A stretch of 64,000 nt of DNA from Salinibacterium sp. G-O1 (lineage in GTDB: Bacteria > Actinomycetota > Actinomycetes > Actinomycetales > Microbacteriaceae): assembly GCF_030063305.1 (NCBI RefSeq), contig NZ_JASISV010000002.1, forward strand, positions 1 to 64,000, given 5' to 3'. Every line of letters starts with the position of its first letter. Positions within the stretch are counted from its first letter, which is position 1. Positions 10,284 to 19,664 of the stretch are shown here, in pieces. The notes beneath the pieces were generated by a model that was not told where the DNA came from, did not search any database, and saw only the letters and a program-made list of their open reading frames with translations. The position numbers and the translations under genes are program-made.

Positions 10284-11112
10284 CGGCGTCGGAGTCGGGC
10301 ACGTGGTTGGTGCCGAGCAAACGGAGCCGGTGTCCGGCTTCTCAGTCAGCCTGACCAACTACAACGGGCCATTCGACCTTCTTCTCTCGCTCATCGCCAA
10401 GCATGAGCTCGACATCACCGAAGTGTCGCTCTCAAAAATCACCGACGAATTCATCTCCTACCTCCGCGGCCTCGATTCGGCGGCGGAGCTCGACCAGGCC
10501 ACCGAGTTTCTCGTGGTGGCCGCCACTCTGCTCGACCTGAAGGTCGCAGGCCTGCTTCCGCAGGGCGAGTTGGTGGACGCCGAGGATGTGGCCCTCCTCG
10601 AGGCGAGAGACCTCCTCTTCGCGCGACTGTTGCAGTACCGCGCTTTCAAGGAGGCCGCCCAATGGTTCTCCGGCCGGCTGGACACCGAATCGACCCGGCA
10701 CGTCCGAGCCGTTCGGCTTGAAGAGAAGTACCGCAAGCAGACGCCCGAGCTGGTGTGGACGCTGACGCTTGACGACTTCGCTGCCATCGCGTCGCTCGCC
10801 TTTGCGCCACGCGAGATCCCCTCGGTCGGTCTCGACCACCTGCACGCTCCTCTCGTATCCATCAGGGAGCAGGCGGCCTACGTGGTGGCCATGTTGCGGC
10901 GCGGGGAGACAATGACGTTCCGCCAGCTGATTGCGGGCGCGGACCAGAAGGGCGTCGTCATTGCGCGCTTCCTCGCCGTGCTCGAGCTGTACCGTGGAGC
11001 GTTCATCGGATTCGATCAGATCGAACCGCTGGGCGAGCTGAACATCCACTGGTCTGCCGCCCACTGGACCGACGACAGCCTCGCAAACCTGGGGAGCGAC
11101 TATGGACACTGA
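10267..11112 (+). CDS. scpA: Segregation and condensation protein A
   Basis: This 281-aa kleisin bridges the two SMC heads of the bacterial condensin. The N-terminal YNGPFDLLLSLIAKHELDIT is the hallmark motif, followed by ISYLRGLDS and the helical core. The C-terminal winged helix (MTFRQLIAGADQKGVVIARFLAVLELYR) contacts Smc. GTG 10267 overlaps parA. A start nearer residue 20 (for example GTG 10303) cannot be excluded because no ribosome site is seen, and the first 20 residues look unstructured. It overlaps scpB. Confidence 0.93.
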   Translation: MALSPDGVGVGHVVGAEQTEPVSGFSVSLTNYNGPFDLLLSLIAKHELDITEVSLSKITDEFISYLRGLDSAAELDQATEFLVVAATLLDLKVAGLLPQGELVDAEDVALLEARDLLFARLLQYRAFKEAAQWFSGRLDTESTRHVRAVRLEEKYRKQTPELVWTLTLDDFAAIASLAFAPREIPSVGLDHLHAPLVSIREQAAYVVAMLRRGETMTFRQLIAGADQKGVVIARFLAVLELYRGAFIGFDQIEPLGELNIHWSAAHWTDDSLANLGSDYGH

Positions 11113-11698
11113 GACAGCAGAGATCGACACGACAGAGGACGTTGCGGTCGACATCGAGCGCAGCATCGAAGCGATCATGACGGTCGCGGACGAGCCGCAG
11201 TCCGTTGTTTCCCTCGCGACCTCGCTCGGAGTGCCGATGACGGCCGTGCGGCAGGCGATCGAGCGACTGGTCACCGACTACGACGGAGGCAACGGTGGAG
11301 CCCGGCGCGGGTTCGAACTGCGTGAGGTCGGCGGCGGATGGCGCGTCTACGTGCGCCCCGAGCATGACGACGCCGTGCGCGAATTCGTGCTCACCCAAAA
11401 CCCGACGAGGCTCAGCCAGGCCGCGCTCGAAACTCTCGCCGTGATCGCCTACAAGCAGCCGATCAGCCGCGGGGCCGTGGCATCCATTCGCGCCGTCAAC
11501 GTCGACTCGGTGGTGCGAACCCTGCTCGGCCGTGGGCTCATCACCGAAGCCTTCACCGACAACGAGACTGGCGCGATCCACTACGAGACCACCGACATTC
11601 TTCTCACCCAGCTCGGGATCAATTCGATCGACGAGCTTCCCCACATCTCTCCGCTGCTCGAAGATGGAGCAGACGGTTTTTCAACGGCGGGAGCCTGA
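11102..11698 (+). CDS. scpB: Segregation and condensation protein B
   Basis: This 198-aa protein has two winged-helix domains, as expected for ScpB, which dimerises and binds the ScpA linker in the Smc-ScpAB complex. Typical motifs are SIEAIMTVADEP near the N-terminus, GGGWRVYVRPEHDD, and LSQAALETLAVIAYKQPISRG followed by VDSVVRTLLGRGLITE. It starts 11 nt inside scpA and its stop overlaps the start of the pseudouridine synthase (ATGATGA). Confidence 0.95.
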   Translation: MDTETAEIDTTEDVAVDIERSIEAIMTVADEPQSVVSLATSLGVPMTAVRQAIERLVTDYDGGNGGARRGFELREVGGGWRVYVRPEHDDAVREFVLTQNPTRLSQAALETLAVIAYKQPISRGAVASIRAVNVDSVVRTLLGRGLITEAFTDNETGAIHYETTDILLTQLGINSIDELPHISPLLEDGADGFSTAGA

Positions 11699-12540
11699 TG
11701 AACAACACCACCGAACGTGACGCACCCAACCCCGAGGGCGAGCGACTGCAGAAAGTCATGGCAGCGGCTGGCGTGGCGTCGCGCCGCGTATCCGAAGACC
11801 TGATCGCCCAGGGTCGTGTCACCGTCAACGGTGAGATCGTCACCGAGCCAGGACGACGCGTGCTGTCGACAGACCGGGTGACGGTCGACGGCACAGCCAT
11901 TCAGCTCGACACGACGAAGCGCTACGTCATGCTGAACAAGCCCATCGGCGTGGTCAGCTCAATGCTGGATGAGGCCGGGCGGCCAGACCTGCGCGAATTC
12001 ACTCGCGATTACGAGGAGCGCCTCTTCAACGTGGGACGCCTCGATGCCGGAACCTCCGGTCTCCTCGTGCTCACCAACGACGGTGAGCTCGCGCACGTGC
12101 TCGCTCATCCGTCATTTGGGGTGTCGAAAACCTACATCGCCAAAGTGTCGGGATCCGTCAGCGCGCAGACCGTCAGCAAGCTGACCAAGGGCATCGAACT
12201 CGACGACGGCCCCATTCATGCCGACAAGGCGCGAGTGCTGGGGGCGGCATCCGGCGGCGCATCCATGGTCGAGATCACACTGCACTCCGGTCGCAACCGG
12301 ATCGTGCGCAGGATGCTCGACGCCGTCGGTCACCCTGTGCTCGAGTTGGTGCGCCGCCAGTTCGGTCCACTCCACCTCGGGTCACTTCCAGCGGGACGCA
12401 CCCGTGACCTCACGAAGGCCGAGTTGGGGGAGCTGTTGACCATTTCGCGCGGCGGCGAGGACGCTGCCGCATCGGACGCTGAGGCGGAAGCCGCCGAGGT
12501 AGCAGACGACGCCGAGACCGAGAGTGATTCTCGTGGCTGA
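11698..12540 (+). CDS. RsuA/RluB/RluE-family rRNA pseudouridine synthase
   Basis: This 280-aa protein has an N-terminal S4 domain (GERLQKVMAAAGVASRRVSE) and the RsuA-type catalytic domain with LNKPIGVVSS, the active-site aspartate in NVGRLDAGTSGLLVLTND, and GRNRIVRRMLDAVGHPV. Homologues beside scpB are usually of the RluB type, which modifies helix 89 of 23S rRNA. The exact target is inferred from context. The last 35 residues are an acidic tail. It is co-transcribed with scpB and overlaps tyrA by 8 nt. Confidence 0.92.
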   Translation: MNNTTERDAPNPEGERLQKVMAAAGVASRRVSEDLIAQGRVTVNGEIVTEPGRRVLSTDRVTVDGTAIQLDTTKRYVMLNKPIGVVSSMLDEAGRPDLREFTRDYEERLFNVGRLDAGTSGLLVLTNDGELAHVLAHPSFGVSKTYIAKVSGSVSAQTVSKLTKGIELDDGPIHADKARVLGAASGGASMVEITLHSGRNRIVRRMLDAVGHPVLELVRRQFGPLHLGSLPAGRTRDLTKAELGELLTISRGGEDAAASDAEAEAAEVADDAETESDSRG

Positions 12541-13624
12541 TCGCAGGCTCGACGGTCCGGTGAGGATCGTCGGTGCCGGGTTGCTCGGGGCGAGCATCGG
12601 CCTCGCGATGAGGGAACGCGGCGTCGACGTCATCCTCGATGACATCTCACCGTCTGCACTCGAACTCGCCATCGACTACGGCGCCGGTCGCGCTGGCGTC
12701 GACGGCGACGAGCCCGAACTCATCGTCGTGTGTGTTCCGCCAGACGTCGTCGCTCGCGTTGTTGCCGCAGAGCTCGCCGCGCATCCACAGGCACTGGTCA
12801 CGGATGTCGCGAGCGTGAAGGTCGCGCCGCTGGAAGAACTGCGCACCCTCGGGGTTGACTTGTCGCGCTACATCGGCTCACATCCGATGGCCGGTCGAGA
12901 GCGCGGCGGTGCCATCTCGGCCCGTGCTGACCTCTTCATCGGGCGACCCTGGGTTATCGCCGGCCATGACGACATCAGCTATCGCGGCGCGGCCAAGGTC
13001 GAGCAACTCGCCCTCGACCTCGGCGCCCTGCCCATCGAGATGAGCGCGGATGAGCACGACCGTAACGTCGCACTCGTTTCCCACGCCCCCCAGGTGGTCG
13101 CGTCGTTGCTGGCCCGCCGGCTGGGAGGCGCGACGGAATCCGCCGTGTCACTCGCGGGCCAAGGGCTGCGTGACACCACGCGAATCGCGTCCAGCGAGCC
13201 CGAACTGTGGGTGCAGATCCTGGGTGCCAACGCCGAGCCCGTCGTCGGGATTTTGCGGGCGTTGCGGGACGATCTCGACGGCATGATCGCCGCCCTCGAG
13301 CAGCCGAAGGCGCCGGGTTCGCGTCGCGCGATCGCCGAGTCGCTTGCTGGTGGCAACGCGGGCGTGGCTCGCATCCCGGGCAAGCACGGCCAGGCGAACC
13401 ACTACAGCCAGATCGTGGTCAACGTGGATGACGTTCCGGGGGAGGTAGCTCGACTGCTCACCGAGATCGGCGAGGCCGGGGTCAACATGGAAGACCTCCG
13501 GCTCGAGCACTCGCCAGGCGCCCAGATCGGCTTCGCCGAAATCTCCGTGCTGCCGGAAGTGGAAGAACGACTCGCCACCGAGCTGGCTGCCCGGGGCTGG
13601 AAGATTGCGGGAGCTTTCGCATGA
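12533..13624 (+). CDS. tyrA: Prephenate dehydrogenase with C-terminal ACT domain
   Basis: This 363-aa enzyme oxidatively decarboxylates prephenate to 4-hydroxyphenylpyruvate in tyrosine synthesis. An N-terminal Rossmann fold ([17 protein letters not shown]) is followed by the catalytic region [12 protein letters not shown]. The C-terminal 75 residues form an ACT regulatory domain ([20 protein letters not shown]), which suggests feedback control by tyrosine. GTG 12533 gives the same 8-nt GTGGCTGA overlap found elsewhere in this operon; GTG 12524 is the alternative. It overlaps cmk by ATGA. Confidence 0.92.
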   Translation: MADRRLDGPVRIVGAGLLGASIGLAMRERGVDVILDDISPSALELAIDYGAGRAGVDGDEPELIVVCVPPDVVARVVAAELAAHPQALVTDVASVKVAPLEELRTLGVDLSRYIGSHPMAGRERGGAISARADLFIGRPWVIAGHDDISYRGAAKVEQLALDLGALPIEMSADEHDRNVALVSHAPQVVASLLARRLGGATESAVSLAGQGLRDTTRIASSEPELWVQILGANAEPVVGILRALRDDLDGMIAALEQPKAPGSRRAIAESLAGGNAGVARIPGKHGQANHYSQIVVNVDDVPGEVARLLTEIGEAGVNMEDLRLEHSPGAQIGFAEISVLPEVEERLATELAARGWKIAGAFA

Positions 13625-14292
13625 GTGCAGTAGTGGTGGCCGTCGATGGCCCGGCGGGCAGCGGCAAGTCCAGCGTTTCTAAGGCGACAGCGGCAAGCCT
13701 CGGCTTTTCCTACCTCGACACGGGCGCTGCGTATCGGGCGTTGGCCTGGTACTGCCTCGAGCGGGGGATCGACACCCATGGCGGTGACGACCTGGTGGAG
13801 TCGCTGTCCGGATTCGAGTATTCGATCGGCACCGACCCGGCCGACTACTTCGTGAGGGTGGGCGACGACGACGTGACCCACGACATCCGGGAGCCGCGGG
13901 TGACCAAGATCGTGAGCAGTGTGGCGAAGGTGCCAGAGGTGCGCCAGTACCTCGTTGACCTGTTTCGGGGCATCATCGCGAGCAACACGAGCGAGGGCAT
14001 CATCGTCGAGGGGCGCGACATCACGACCGTTGTGGCGCCGGATGCCTTGGTGCGGATTCTGCTCACAGCATCGGAAGAAGCTAGAATGGGCAGGCGTTCT
14101 GCTGAACTCACCGGGGTTGACGCCTCGACCACAGCACGGGAGCTCAGTTCCCGGGACGCGCAGGATTCGCGTGTCGTGGACTTCATGAACGCCGCAGATG
14201 GTGTGACCACCATCGATTCCACCGATCTCGACTTCGACCAGACCGTACAGGCTGTCGTGAGTCTCGTGCATTCGAGTATGCAGAACACGTAA
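13621..14292 (+). CDS. cmk: Cytidylate kinase
   Basis: This 223-aa kinase phosphorylates CMP and dCMP. It has the P-loop [13 protein letters not shown] at residues 8-20, [13 protein letters not shown], and [14 protein letters not shown], all typical of bacterial Cmk. It starts within the tyrA stop codon and is followed nine bases later by der. The cmk-der pairing is conserved in Actinobacteria. Confidence 0.96.
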   Translation: MSAVVVAVDGPAGSGKSSVSKATAASLGFSYLDTGAAYRALAWYCLERGIDTHGGDDLVESLSGFEYSIGTDPADYFVRVGDDDVTHDIREPRVTKIVSSVAKVPEVRQYLVDLFRGIIASNTSEGIIVEGRDITTVVAPDALVRILLTASEEARMGRRSAELTGVDASTTARELSSRDAQDSRVVDFMNAADGVTTIDSTDLDFDQTVQAVVSLVHSSMQNT

Positions 14293-14301
14293 GGAAAACC
14301 C

Positions 14302-15825
14302 ATGGCTGACGACACCGCCTCGACAGATAAAGACGACTTCCCGAACATCGATGAGGCGCTCGCCGAACGGATCCGGGGAATCGACGACGAGGAGGGTGCG
14401 CAACGCGCGAACGCGCTGCGGCAGGGGCTTTCCGACTACGACCTCGATGACGAAGACTTCGGCATCCTTGAGCTCGCGAACGACGATCCGGATGCGATCG
14501 TCTACCTGCCGGCGCTGCCAGTGCTCGCGATCGTCGGTCGACCCAACGTAGGAAAGTCCGCGCTCGTCAACCGCATCATCGGCCGCCGTGAGGCCGTCGT
14601 GCAGGACACCCCCGGGGTCACGCGTGACCGCGTCAACTACAAGGCCGAGTGGGCCAACCGCCAGTTCACCATCGTCGACACCGGCGGATGGGAGCCGGAT
14701 GCCAAGGGCATCAACGCCTCCGTTGCTGCTCAGGCCGAGATCGCTATTGACCTGGCCGACGCCGTGCTGTTTGTCGTCGACGCCACGGTGGGTGCGACAT
14801 CCACTGATGAGCACGTCGTTCGCATGCTTCGCGCCACCAAGAAGCCCGTGATTCTCGTCGGCAACAAGGTCGACGACGTTCACCAGGAATCGGATGCCGC
14901 TGCGCTCTGGTCTCTCGGACTGGGCGAGCCGTGGGCCGTGTCTGCGGTGCACGGTCGCGGCGTTGCCGACCTGCTCGACCACGTGCTGACGATTCTCCCC
15001 GAGATCTCGACCGTCGCGAAAGAAGAAGTCGGCGGACCGCGCCGGGTTGCCATCCTCGGCAAGCCGAACGTCGGAAAGTCGAGCCTGCTCAACAAGACCG
15101 CGGGGGAGGAGCGGGTCGTCGTCAACGAGATGGCCGGCACCACTCGCGACCCTGTCGACGAGCAGATCGAGCTGGGCGGCAAGTTCTGGCGTTTCGTCGA
15201 CACCGCGGGCATCCGTCGCCGCGTGAACCTCACCCAGGGTGCCGACTTCTACGCCACACTGCGCACCTCGGCCGCGCTGGAGAAGGCCGAAGTTGCTGTC
15301 GTCGTCATCGACGTCTCTGCGCCGATCACCGTGCAGGACCTCAAGATCGTCGACCTGGTGCTTGAATCAGGCCGAGCCCTCGTGCTCGCGTACAACAAGT
15401 GGGATCTGCTCGACGACGAGCGCCGCGTGTACCTCGAACGCGAGATCGAGCAGGACCTGTCGCACGTGGCATGGGCCCCGCGCGTGAACATCTCGGCCAA
15501 GACCGGGCGTCACCTCGAGAAGCTCGTACCGGCCCTCGAGCTCGCGCTCGCATCGTGGGACACGCGTATCCCCACCGGAAAGTTCAACGCGCTGCTCGCC
15601 GAGCTCACGCAGGAGCACCCGCACCCAGTGCGCGGTGGCAAGCAGCCGCGCATCCTGTTCGGAACCCAGGCCGCGTCGCGCCCGCCGACATTTGTGCTGT
15701 TCACCACCGGATTCCTCGACCCGCAGTACCGACGGTTCATTACGCGTCGTCTGCGCGAGATCTTTGGTTTCGAGGGCAGCCCGATCAACGTGAACATGCG
15801 CGTACGCGAGAAGCGCAAGCGCTAA
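14302..15825 (+). CDS. der: Ribosome-assembly GTPase Der (EngA)
   Basis: This 507-aa protein carries two tandem GTPase domains, [12 protein letters not shown] and [12 protein letters not shown], each with its [15 protein letters not shown]-type switch and NKVDD/NKWD specificity motif. It ends in a KH-like domain ([20 protein letters not shown]). Der acts late in 50S subunit assembly. The first 60 residues are an acidic actinobacterial extension. AAGGAAAA lies just before the ATG. Confidence 0.96.
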   Translation: MADDTASTDKDDFPNIDEALAERIRGIDDEEGAQRANALRQGLSDYDLDDEDFGILELANDDPDAIVYLPALPVLAIVGRPNVGKSALVNRIIGRREAVVQDTPGVTRDRVNYKAEWANRQFTIVDTGGWEPDAKGINASVAAQAEIAIDLADAVLFVVDATVGATSTDEHVVRMLRATKKPVILVGNKVDDVHQESDAAALWSLGLGEPWAVSAVHGRGVADLLDHVLTILPEISTVAKEEVGGPRRVAILGKPNVGKSSLLNKTAGEERVVVNEMAGTTRDPVDEQIELGGKFWRFVDTAGIRRRVNLTQGADFYATLRTSAALEKAEVAVVVIDVSAPITVQDLKIVDLVLESGRALVLAYNKWDLLDDERRVYLEREIEQDLSHVAWAPRVNISAKTGRHLEKLVPALELALASWDTRIPTGKFNALLAELTQEHPHPVRGGKQPRILFGTQAASRPPTFVLFTTGFLDPQYRRFITRRLREIFGFEGSPINVNMRVREKRKR

Positions 15826-15835
15826 CGTCGAAGGT

Positions 15836-16318
15836 ATGAAACTTCCCCCCAACGGCCTCCAGCGCCGGCCCCACGGGCCCGGCGATGAGTGGGTCTATGG
15901 CGAAAATGGGGAGAAGTTTTGGGGCAGTTTTGGCGCCGCTGGGCTGCTGGTCTGGCATCGACCTCGCGGGGTTTTGCTGCAGCACCGTGCCATTTGGAGC
16001 CACTTCGGTGGCACTTGGGGGCTACCCGGTGGTGCGCTCAAGCCGAACGAGGGCGCGATCGACGGCGCCATGCGCGAGGCCAATGAGGAAGCGGGCGTCG
16101 ACCCTCAAGTGCTGCGCGTGATGTTTTCCACCGTGCTGGACAAGCAGGTGTGGACCTACACGACGGTCGTGGTCGAGGCCATGACGGAGTTCGAGCCGGT
16201 CATCGGCGACGCGGAGAGTGTCGCGCTGGCATGGGTGCCTCTGGCTGACGTGGAGAAACTGCCGCTGCACCCGGGATTCGGTGCAAGCTGGGTCGACCTC
16301 AGGTCGCGGCTCGTCTAA
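15836..16318 (+). CDS. Nudix hydrolase
   Basis: This 160-aa protein has a complete Nudix box (GGALKPNEGAIDGAMREANE then EAGV) after GLLVWHRPRGVLLQHRA. It is a single-domain pyrophosphohydrolase of unknown substrate; the WGLPGGA context resembles 8-oxo-dGTP/NUDT-type enzymes, but that does not decide the substrate. It follows der by ten bases and is probably the last gene of the operon. The GAAGG upstream of the ATG is too close for an ideal ribosome site, so the start could be slightly different. Confidence 0.85.
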   Translation: MKLPPNGLQRRPHGPGDEWVYGENGEKFWGSFGAAGLLVWHRPRGVLLQHRAIWSHFGGTWGLPGGALKPNEGAIDGAMREANEEAGVDPQVLRVMFSTVLDKQVWTYTTVVVEAMTEFEPVIGDAESVALAWVPLADVEKLPLHPGFGASWVDLRSRLV

Positions 16319-16370
16319 CCGTCCGCGCCACCCACCGCCCAACCCTTGCCCGCCATCTTTACGTGCCACC

Positions 16371-16467
16371 TTCGGAAATTCAGGAAATCGGCGCGGTGGT
16401 GGTGAGCAGGTGTCCGCAGTTTCGCGGCGGCCGCAGAGCCCGCCGGCGGATTTCCTGAATTTCCGAA
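16371..16467. repeat. Perfect 19-bp inverted repeat between converging genes
   Basis: TTCGGAAATTCAGGAAATC (16371-16389) is exactly mirrored at 16449-16467, with 59 GC-rich bases between. The repeat sits in the 203-bp gap between the rightward Nudix gene and the leftward MFS gene. It could act as a two-way terminator, but the arms are long, lack T-runs and are far apart, which also fits a small non-autonomous mobile element with terminal inverted repeats. Confidence 0.75.
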
Positions 16468-16521
16468 GGGGAACGCCGAGAGGTCCCGTGCGCTGGGCGC
16501 GGATGTGCCCACGCTGTGCGG

Positions 16522-18075
16522 CTAGTGACCTGCTGGTGCGCCCGCCGGAGCGAGCGCCGGGTCTGGCCGGGGCACGAAGAACGCGGCGACGATCGCGAGA
16601 AGCGACAGGATCGCTCCGGCCATGAACGCCGATTGCACACCGCTCGCGAGTGCTGCCGTTTCGGAAACACCGGTACGGGTGGCTGCCAGCGATCCGATTG
16701 TGTATAGCGCGATGAAGAGCGCGGTGCCGGCCGCTCCGGCGAGTTGCTGCACGGTGGCGACGGTGGCACTTCCCGCGGCGTAGAGGTGCGGCTTCAGGGA
16801 TCCGAGTGACGTGGTGAACAGCGGGGTGAAGGTGAACGCGAGGCCCAGACCCAGACCAAGGTACGCGACGAGAACAAGCTGCCATGGGGTGTTCTCGTTG
16901 AACATCGCGAGGCTCCACAGAGCGGCACTGACAACGATCGTGCCGGGGACAATGAGTGGGCGCGGCCCGACCTTGTCAAACAGTCGGCCGACGAAGGGGG
17001 CGAGGACGCCCATGAGCGCGCTGCCGGGGAGCAGGATCAGGCCAGTCTGCAGCGGTTCGAGCAGCAGCACATCCTGAATGTAGATCGGAAGCAGGATGAT
17101 GGTGCCGAACAGGGCACCCATCAGCATCACCATCAGCGCTATCGAGACCGAGAAGCCACGCGACTTGAAGGTGCGAAGGTCGAGGAATGCGCGGTCTCCG
17201 CGCTGCAGGACGAGCTGGCGCAGGATGAACAACCCCAGCGCGACGCCTCCGACGGCGATCGGAATCCACGGGGCGACGACGGAGTTGCCCGCAGCGGCTT
17301 CACCCAGGCTGCTCAGCCCAAATATCAGGCCGCCGAAAGCAAACGCCGAGAGCACGACCGAGAGTGAGTCGAGCGGCACCTTGCGTGGTTCCGTGACGTT
17401 CTGCACGCGAGCCGCGCCGAGTGCCAGCGCGGCGATGGCGATGGGCAGCACGAGGATGAAAATGAATCGCCAGTCGAACACGCTAAGAATCAGCCCGGAC
17501 ACGGTCGGGCCGACAGCTGGTGCCACGGAGATAACCAGTGAGATGTTTCCCATGGTGCGGCCGCGGGAGTGTGGCGGCACCAGCGTCATGACGGTGGTCA
17601 TCAGGAGCGGCATCATGATCGCGGTGCCGCTGGCCTGCACGATTCTTGCGATGAGCAGGATTTCGAATCCCGGAGCGATCGCCGCAATCGCAGTTCCAGC
17701 GCTGAAAAGGGTCATGGCCAGGATGAACACCGTCCGGGTGCTGAGCCTTTGCATGATGAAGCCGGTGGTGGGGATGACGACCGCCATCGTCAACATGAAC
17801 GCGGTGGAAAGCCACTGGGCCGTGCTCGCCGAGATGTTGAGATCTTCCATCAGGCGCGGAATCGCGACGCCGATGATGGTCTCGTTCAGGATTACGACGA
17901 AGGTCGCCACCAGCATGAGGTTTATGACCAGGCTGTTGCGTTTGCTGTGGTCTGGCGTCGGTGTGCCCGCGACCGTGTCGGTAGAAATAGCGTTGTCGGT
18001 CACAAAATTCCTGTCGGTGAAATCGGAGGGAGTCGCAGGCAGCCCGGCCGGCTCGGAAGTATACGTTGTAAACAT
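16522..18075 (-). CDS. MFS drug exporter, DHA2 (14-TM) family
   Basis: This 517-aa membrane protein has the DHA2 pattern: a cytoplasmic N-terminus of about 45 residues, TM1 with LNETIIGVAIPRLMEDL, QWLSTAFMLTMAVVIPTTGF, motif A-like RLSTRTVFILAM, RIVQASGTAIMMPLL (motif C region) and about 14 hydrophobic segments. Members such as EmrB, LfrA and QacA export drugs using the proton gradient; the substrate is unknown. No TetR/MarR regulator is adjacent. It is the last chromosomal protein gene before the tRNA used as the element insertion site. Confidence 0.9.
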   Translation of the reverse strand: MFTTYTSEPAGLPATPSDFTDRNFVTDNAISTDTVAGTPTPDHSKRNSLVINLMLVATFVVILNETIIGVAIPRLMEDLNISASTAQWLSTAFMLTMAVVIPTTGFIMQRLSTRTVFILAMTLFSAGTAIAAIAPGFEILLIARIVQASGTAIMMPLLMTTVMTLVPPHSRGRTMGNISLVISVAPAVGPTVSGLILSVFDWRFIFILVLPIAIAALALGAARVQNVTEPRKVPLDSLSVVLSAFAFGGLIFGLSSLGEAAAGNSVVAPWIPIAVGGVALGLFILRQLVLQRGDRAFLDLRTFKSRGFSVSIALMVMLMGALFGTIILLPIYIQDVLLLEPLQTGLILLPGSALMGVLAPFVGRLFDKVGPRPLIVPGTIVVSAALWSLAMFNENTPWQLVLVAYLGLGLGLAFTFTPLFTTSLGSLKPHLYAAGSATVATVQQLAGAAGTALFIALYTIGSLAATRTGVSETAALASGVQSAFMAGAILSLLAIVAAFFVPRPDPALAPAGAPAGH

Positions 18076-18161
18076 TGTGCATCATGCGTGCGTCATTGCG
18101 CCACAGGCTGCCAGATGAATTTCTCGGAGCTCTGGAACAGGCTAAGCTATTCGAGTTGTCA

Positions 18162-18235
18162 CGGGCTGTGGCGCAGCTTGGTAGCGCACGTGACTGGGGG
18201 TCACGGGGTCGCAGGTTCAAATCCTGTCAGCCCGA
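18162..18235 (+). tRNA. tRNA-Pro (GGG anticodon)
   Basis: The cloverleaf is complete: acceptor CGGGCTG (18162-18168) pairs with CAGCCCG (18228-18234), the discriminator A is at 18235, the D-stem is GCGC/GCGC, the anticodon stem CGTGA/TCACG encloses CTGGGGG, and the T-stem GCAGG/CCTGT encloses TTCAAAT. The anticodon GGG is at 18196-18198. No CCA is encoded. The integrase-bearing element begins directly at its 3' end. Confidence 0.97.
18200..18235 (+). other. Probable element attachment site (attL) in the tRNA 3' half
   Basis: Tyrosine-integrase elements commonly integrate into the anticodon-to-3' part of tRNA genes and carry a copy that restores the tRNA. Here the int/xis genes start 197 bp to the right of tRNA-Pro and everything beyond is conjugative-element DNA. 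I could not find the second copy of the tRNA 3' end in this window, so the core boundaries are assumed and the other end must lie past position 64,000. Confidence 0.5.
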
Positions 18236-18239
18236 CAGA

Positions 18240-18275
18240 AAATCCCTGATGAGAAGCAATTTTCATCAGGGATTT
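18240..18275 (+). terminator. Strong hairpin after tRNA-Pro
   Basis: A perfect 13-bp stem, AAATCCCTGATGA (18240-18252) and TCATCAGGGATTT (18263-18275), with a 10-nt loop is followed by GTTGTTT. It probably terminates the tRNA transcript. It begins five bases after the tRNA, so it is carried on the element side of the junction and would be supplied by the element after integration. Confidence 0.7.
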
Positions 18276-18298
18276 GTTGTTTCTGAACGTCGTTTTCT

Positions 18299-18404
18299 CT
18301 GGTCCCCCTCTGGTCCCCCTGGACAGGTAGGCGGGGTCGACCTGTGGATGGCAGTATACGTCGCGATGCCCTGTCTGTGGATAAGGGGACCAAAAGGGGA
18401 CCAG
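18299..18404. repeat. Two inverted pairs of 11-bp direct repeats by the attachment site
   Basis: CTGGTCCCCCT occurs twice in tandem (18299-18309 and 18310-18320). The reverse-complement form AAGGGGACCAR occurs twice in tandem (18383-18393 and 18394-18404). Both pairs have an exact 11-bp period and are separated by 62 bp. The region lies between the tRNA and the 3' end of int. The arrangement is typical of arm-type integrase or Xis binding sites. The same 156-bp gap (18276-18431) shows no gene. Confidence 0.7.
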
Positions 18405-18431
18405 AACGGTGGAAACCCACGACTGAGCCGC

Positions 18432-19664
18432 TCACAGTCCGCGTCCTGTGCCTTGCCGTGGCCATCCTGAAGCGTTCGGGCGGGCGTCTCTGCTGAGGAA
18501 GGCGTTGGCCTGCTCCGCGGCGGAGGCGAGGTGACGGTCATCGGGGTGAAGATAGCCGCGAGTGGTCTCGATGGAGGCGTGCCCGAGGATCTCTTGGAGG
18601 ACATGCAGGGGGACCCCGGCGTCGGCGAGCCAGGTGGCGCCGGTGTGCCGGAGGCCGTGGCGGGTGAGGTTGGGCAGGCCGAGGTCAGCAACAACTTGGT
18701 CCCAGCTGGTGGCATCGCGAACAGTGGCCGTCGTGAGGAAGCCGCCACGCGGGCCGACGAGGAGTGGTGCGTCCGGCTGCTTGAACGCGCAGAGTCGTTT
18801 CAGGACCGGCCGGAGTGGATCGAGAATCGGCACGCGACGCTCTTTGCGGCTCTTGGTCGGCTTCGTGATCAGGCCGCCTCGTCCGGGGAAGACCTGCCTT
18901 CGAATGATGACGAGGTTCTTTGTGAAGTCGACGTCTCCGACTTGAAGTCCGGAGACTTCGGACGAGCGAGCCGCCAGCAGGGCGGCGAGCATCACGAAGT
19001 CTGAATAGGACTGGTGGACGGCGCCGCAGGCGGAGGCGAGCTGATTCAGCTTCTGCAGGTCTGGGATCGCGTGCGCGCGCGGGGCGGCATCTTCGGCGGG
19101 TTGAATTCGGAACGCGTTTCGGTGAAGACTGCGCTTCGCCCGGTGTTTGGCGGGATTGATTGTGATCAGGCCGTCGCGAACGGCTTCGTCGAGTACCCGT
19201 ACGAGTGGGGCGATGGTGTTCTTGATCGTCGATGCGCCGTACTTCTTCTCCCAGTCATCGATCGTGCGGTCGATCATTCCGGCGGTGATCTGCGCGACGG
19301 GTAGATGGCCAAGTGCTGGGAGCACTCGTAGTCGAAGACCGTAGCGGTAGTTGTCTCCGGTGGAGGTCATGTCGAGGCCGCGTGCCCATCGATCGTCGAT
19401 TGAGGTGAAGAACTCCAGCAGCGTCATGGAGACGTCCATTCCCTTGACCGAAGAGTTCCGGAGCGTTTCGAAGAATGCCCGTGCGGTTGCCTCGTCCTTG
19501 ACGATCTCGGTACGGATCACGCGCTGCTTGGTGAGCGGATCGGTCCAGCGTGCCCGCGCTCGAATTCCGTAGGAACGTCGTTCCATATCGGTGGAGATCC
19601 TCACCCCGATCGGCGGCACCGGACGGGGTGAGGACTCCGGCAGATGTTCAGCTGGACGCGCCAT
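18432..19664 (-). CDS. int: Tyrosine-type integrase of the element
   Basis: This 410-aa integrase catalyses integration and, with Xis, excision. The N-terminal arm-binding region covers about residues 1-80. A SAM-like core-binding domain follows (LLEFFTSIDDRWARGLDMTS). The catalytic domain has Arg in LLAARSSEVSGLQVGD, a Lys in TKPTKSRKERRV, HGLRHTGATWL, and LGHASIETTRGYLH with the nucleophilic Tyr. The catalytic set is intact, so the element may still move. It points toward the tRNA and overlaps xis by 17 nt; the two are the last genes of the leftward operon. Confidence 0.95.
   Translation of the reverse strand: MARPAEHLPESSPRPVPPIGVRISTDMERRSYGIRARARWTDPLTKQRVIRTEIVKDEATARAFFETLRNSSVKGMDVSMTLLEFFTSIDDRWARGLDMTSTGDNYRYGLRLRVLPALGHLPVAQITAGMIDRTIDDWEKKYGASTIKNTIAPLVRVLDEAVRDGLITINPAKHRAKRSLHRNAFRIQPAEDAAPRAHAIPDLQKLNQLASACGAVHQSYSDFVMLAALLAARSSEVSGLQVGDVDFTKNLVIIRRQVFPGRGGLITKPTKSRKERRVPILDPLRPVLKRLCAFKQPDAPLLVGPRGGFLTTATVRDATSWDQVVADLGLPNLTRHGLRHTGATWLADAGVPLHVLQEILGHASIETTRGYLHPDDRHLASAAEQANAFLSRDARPNASGWPRQGTGRGL

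Noticed and set aside
13402-14982. A 526-codon open frame on the minus strand opposite tyrA, cmk and der
   Set aside because: It is antisense to three certain genes, has no family features, and is the usual shadow of high-GC codon bias.
18059-18073. GTATAC-GTT-GTAAAC dyad at the start of the MFS gene
   Set aside because: It lies inside the first codons of the exporter, has one mismatch, and no regulator is adjacent; too weak to call an operator.
17096-18118. A 340-codon plus-strand frame opposite the MFS exporter
   Set aside because: Its translation is low-complexity Arg/Ser/Thr/Met sequence mirroring the membrane protein; no ribosome site.
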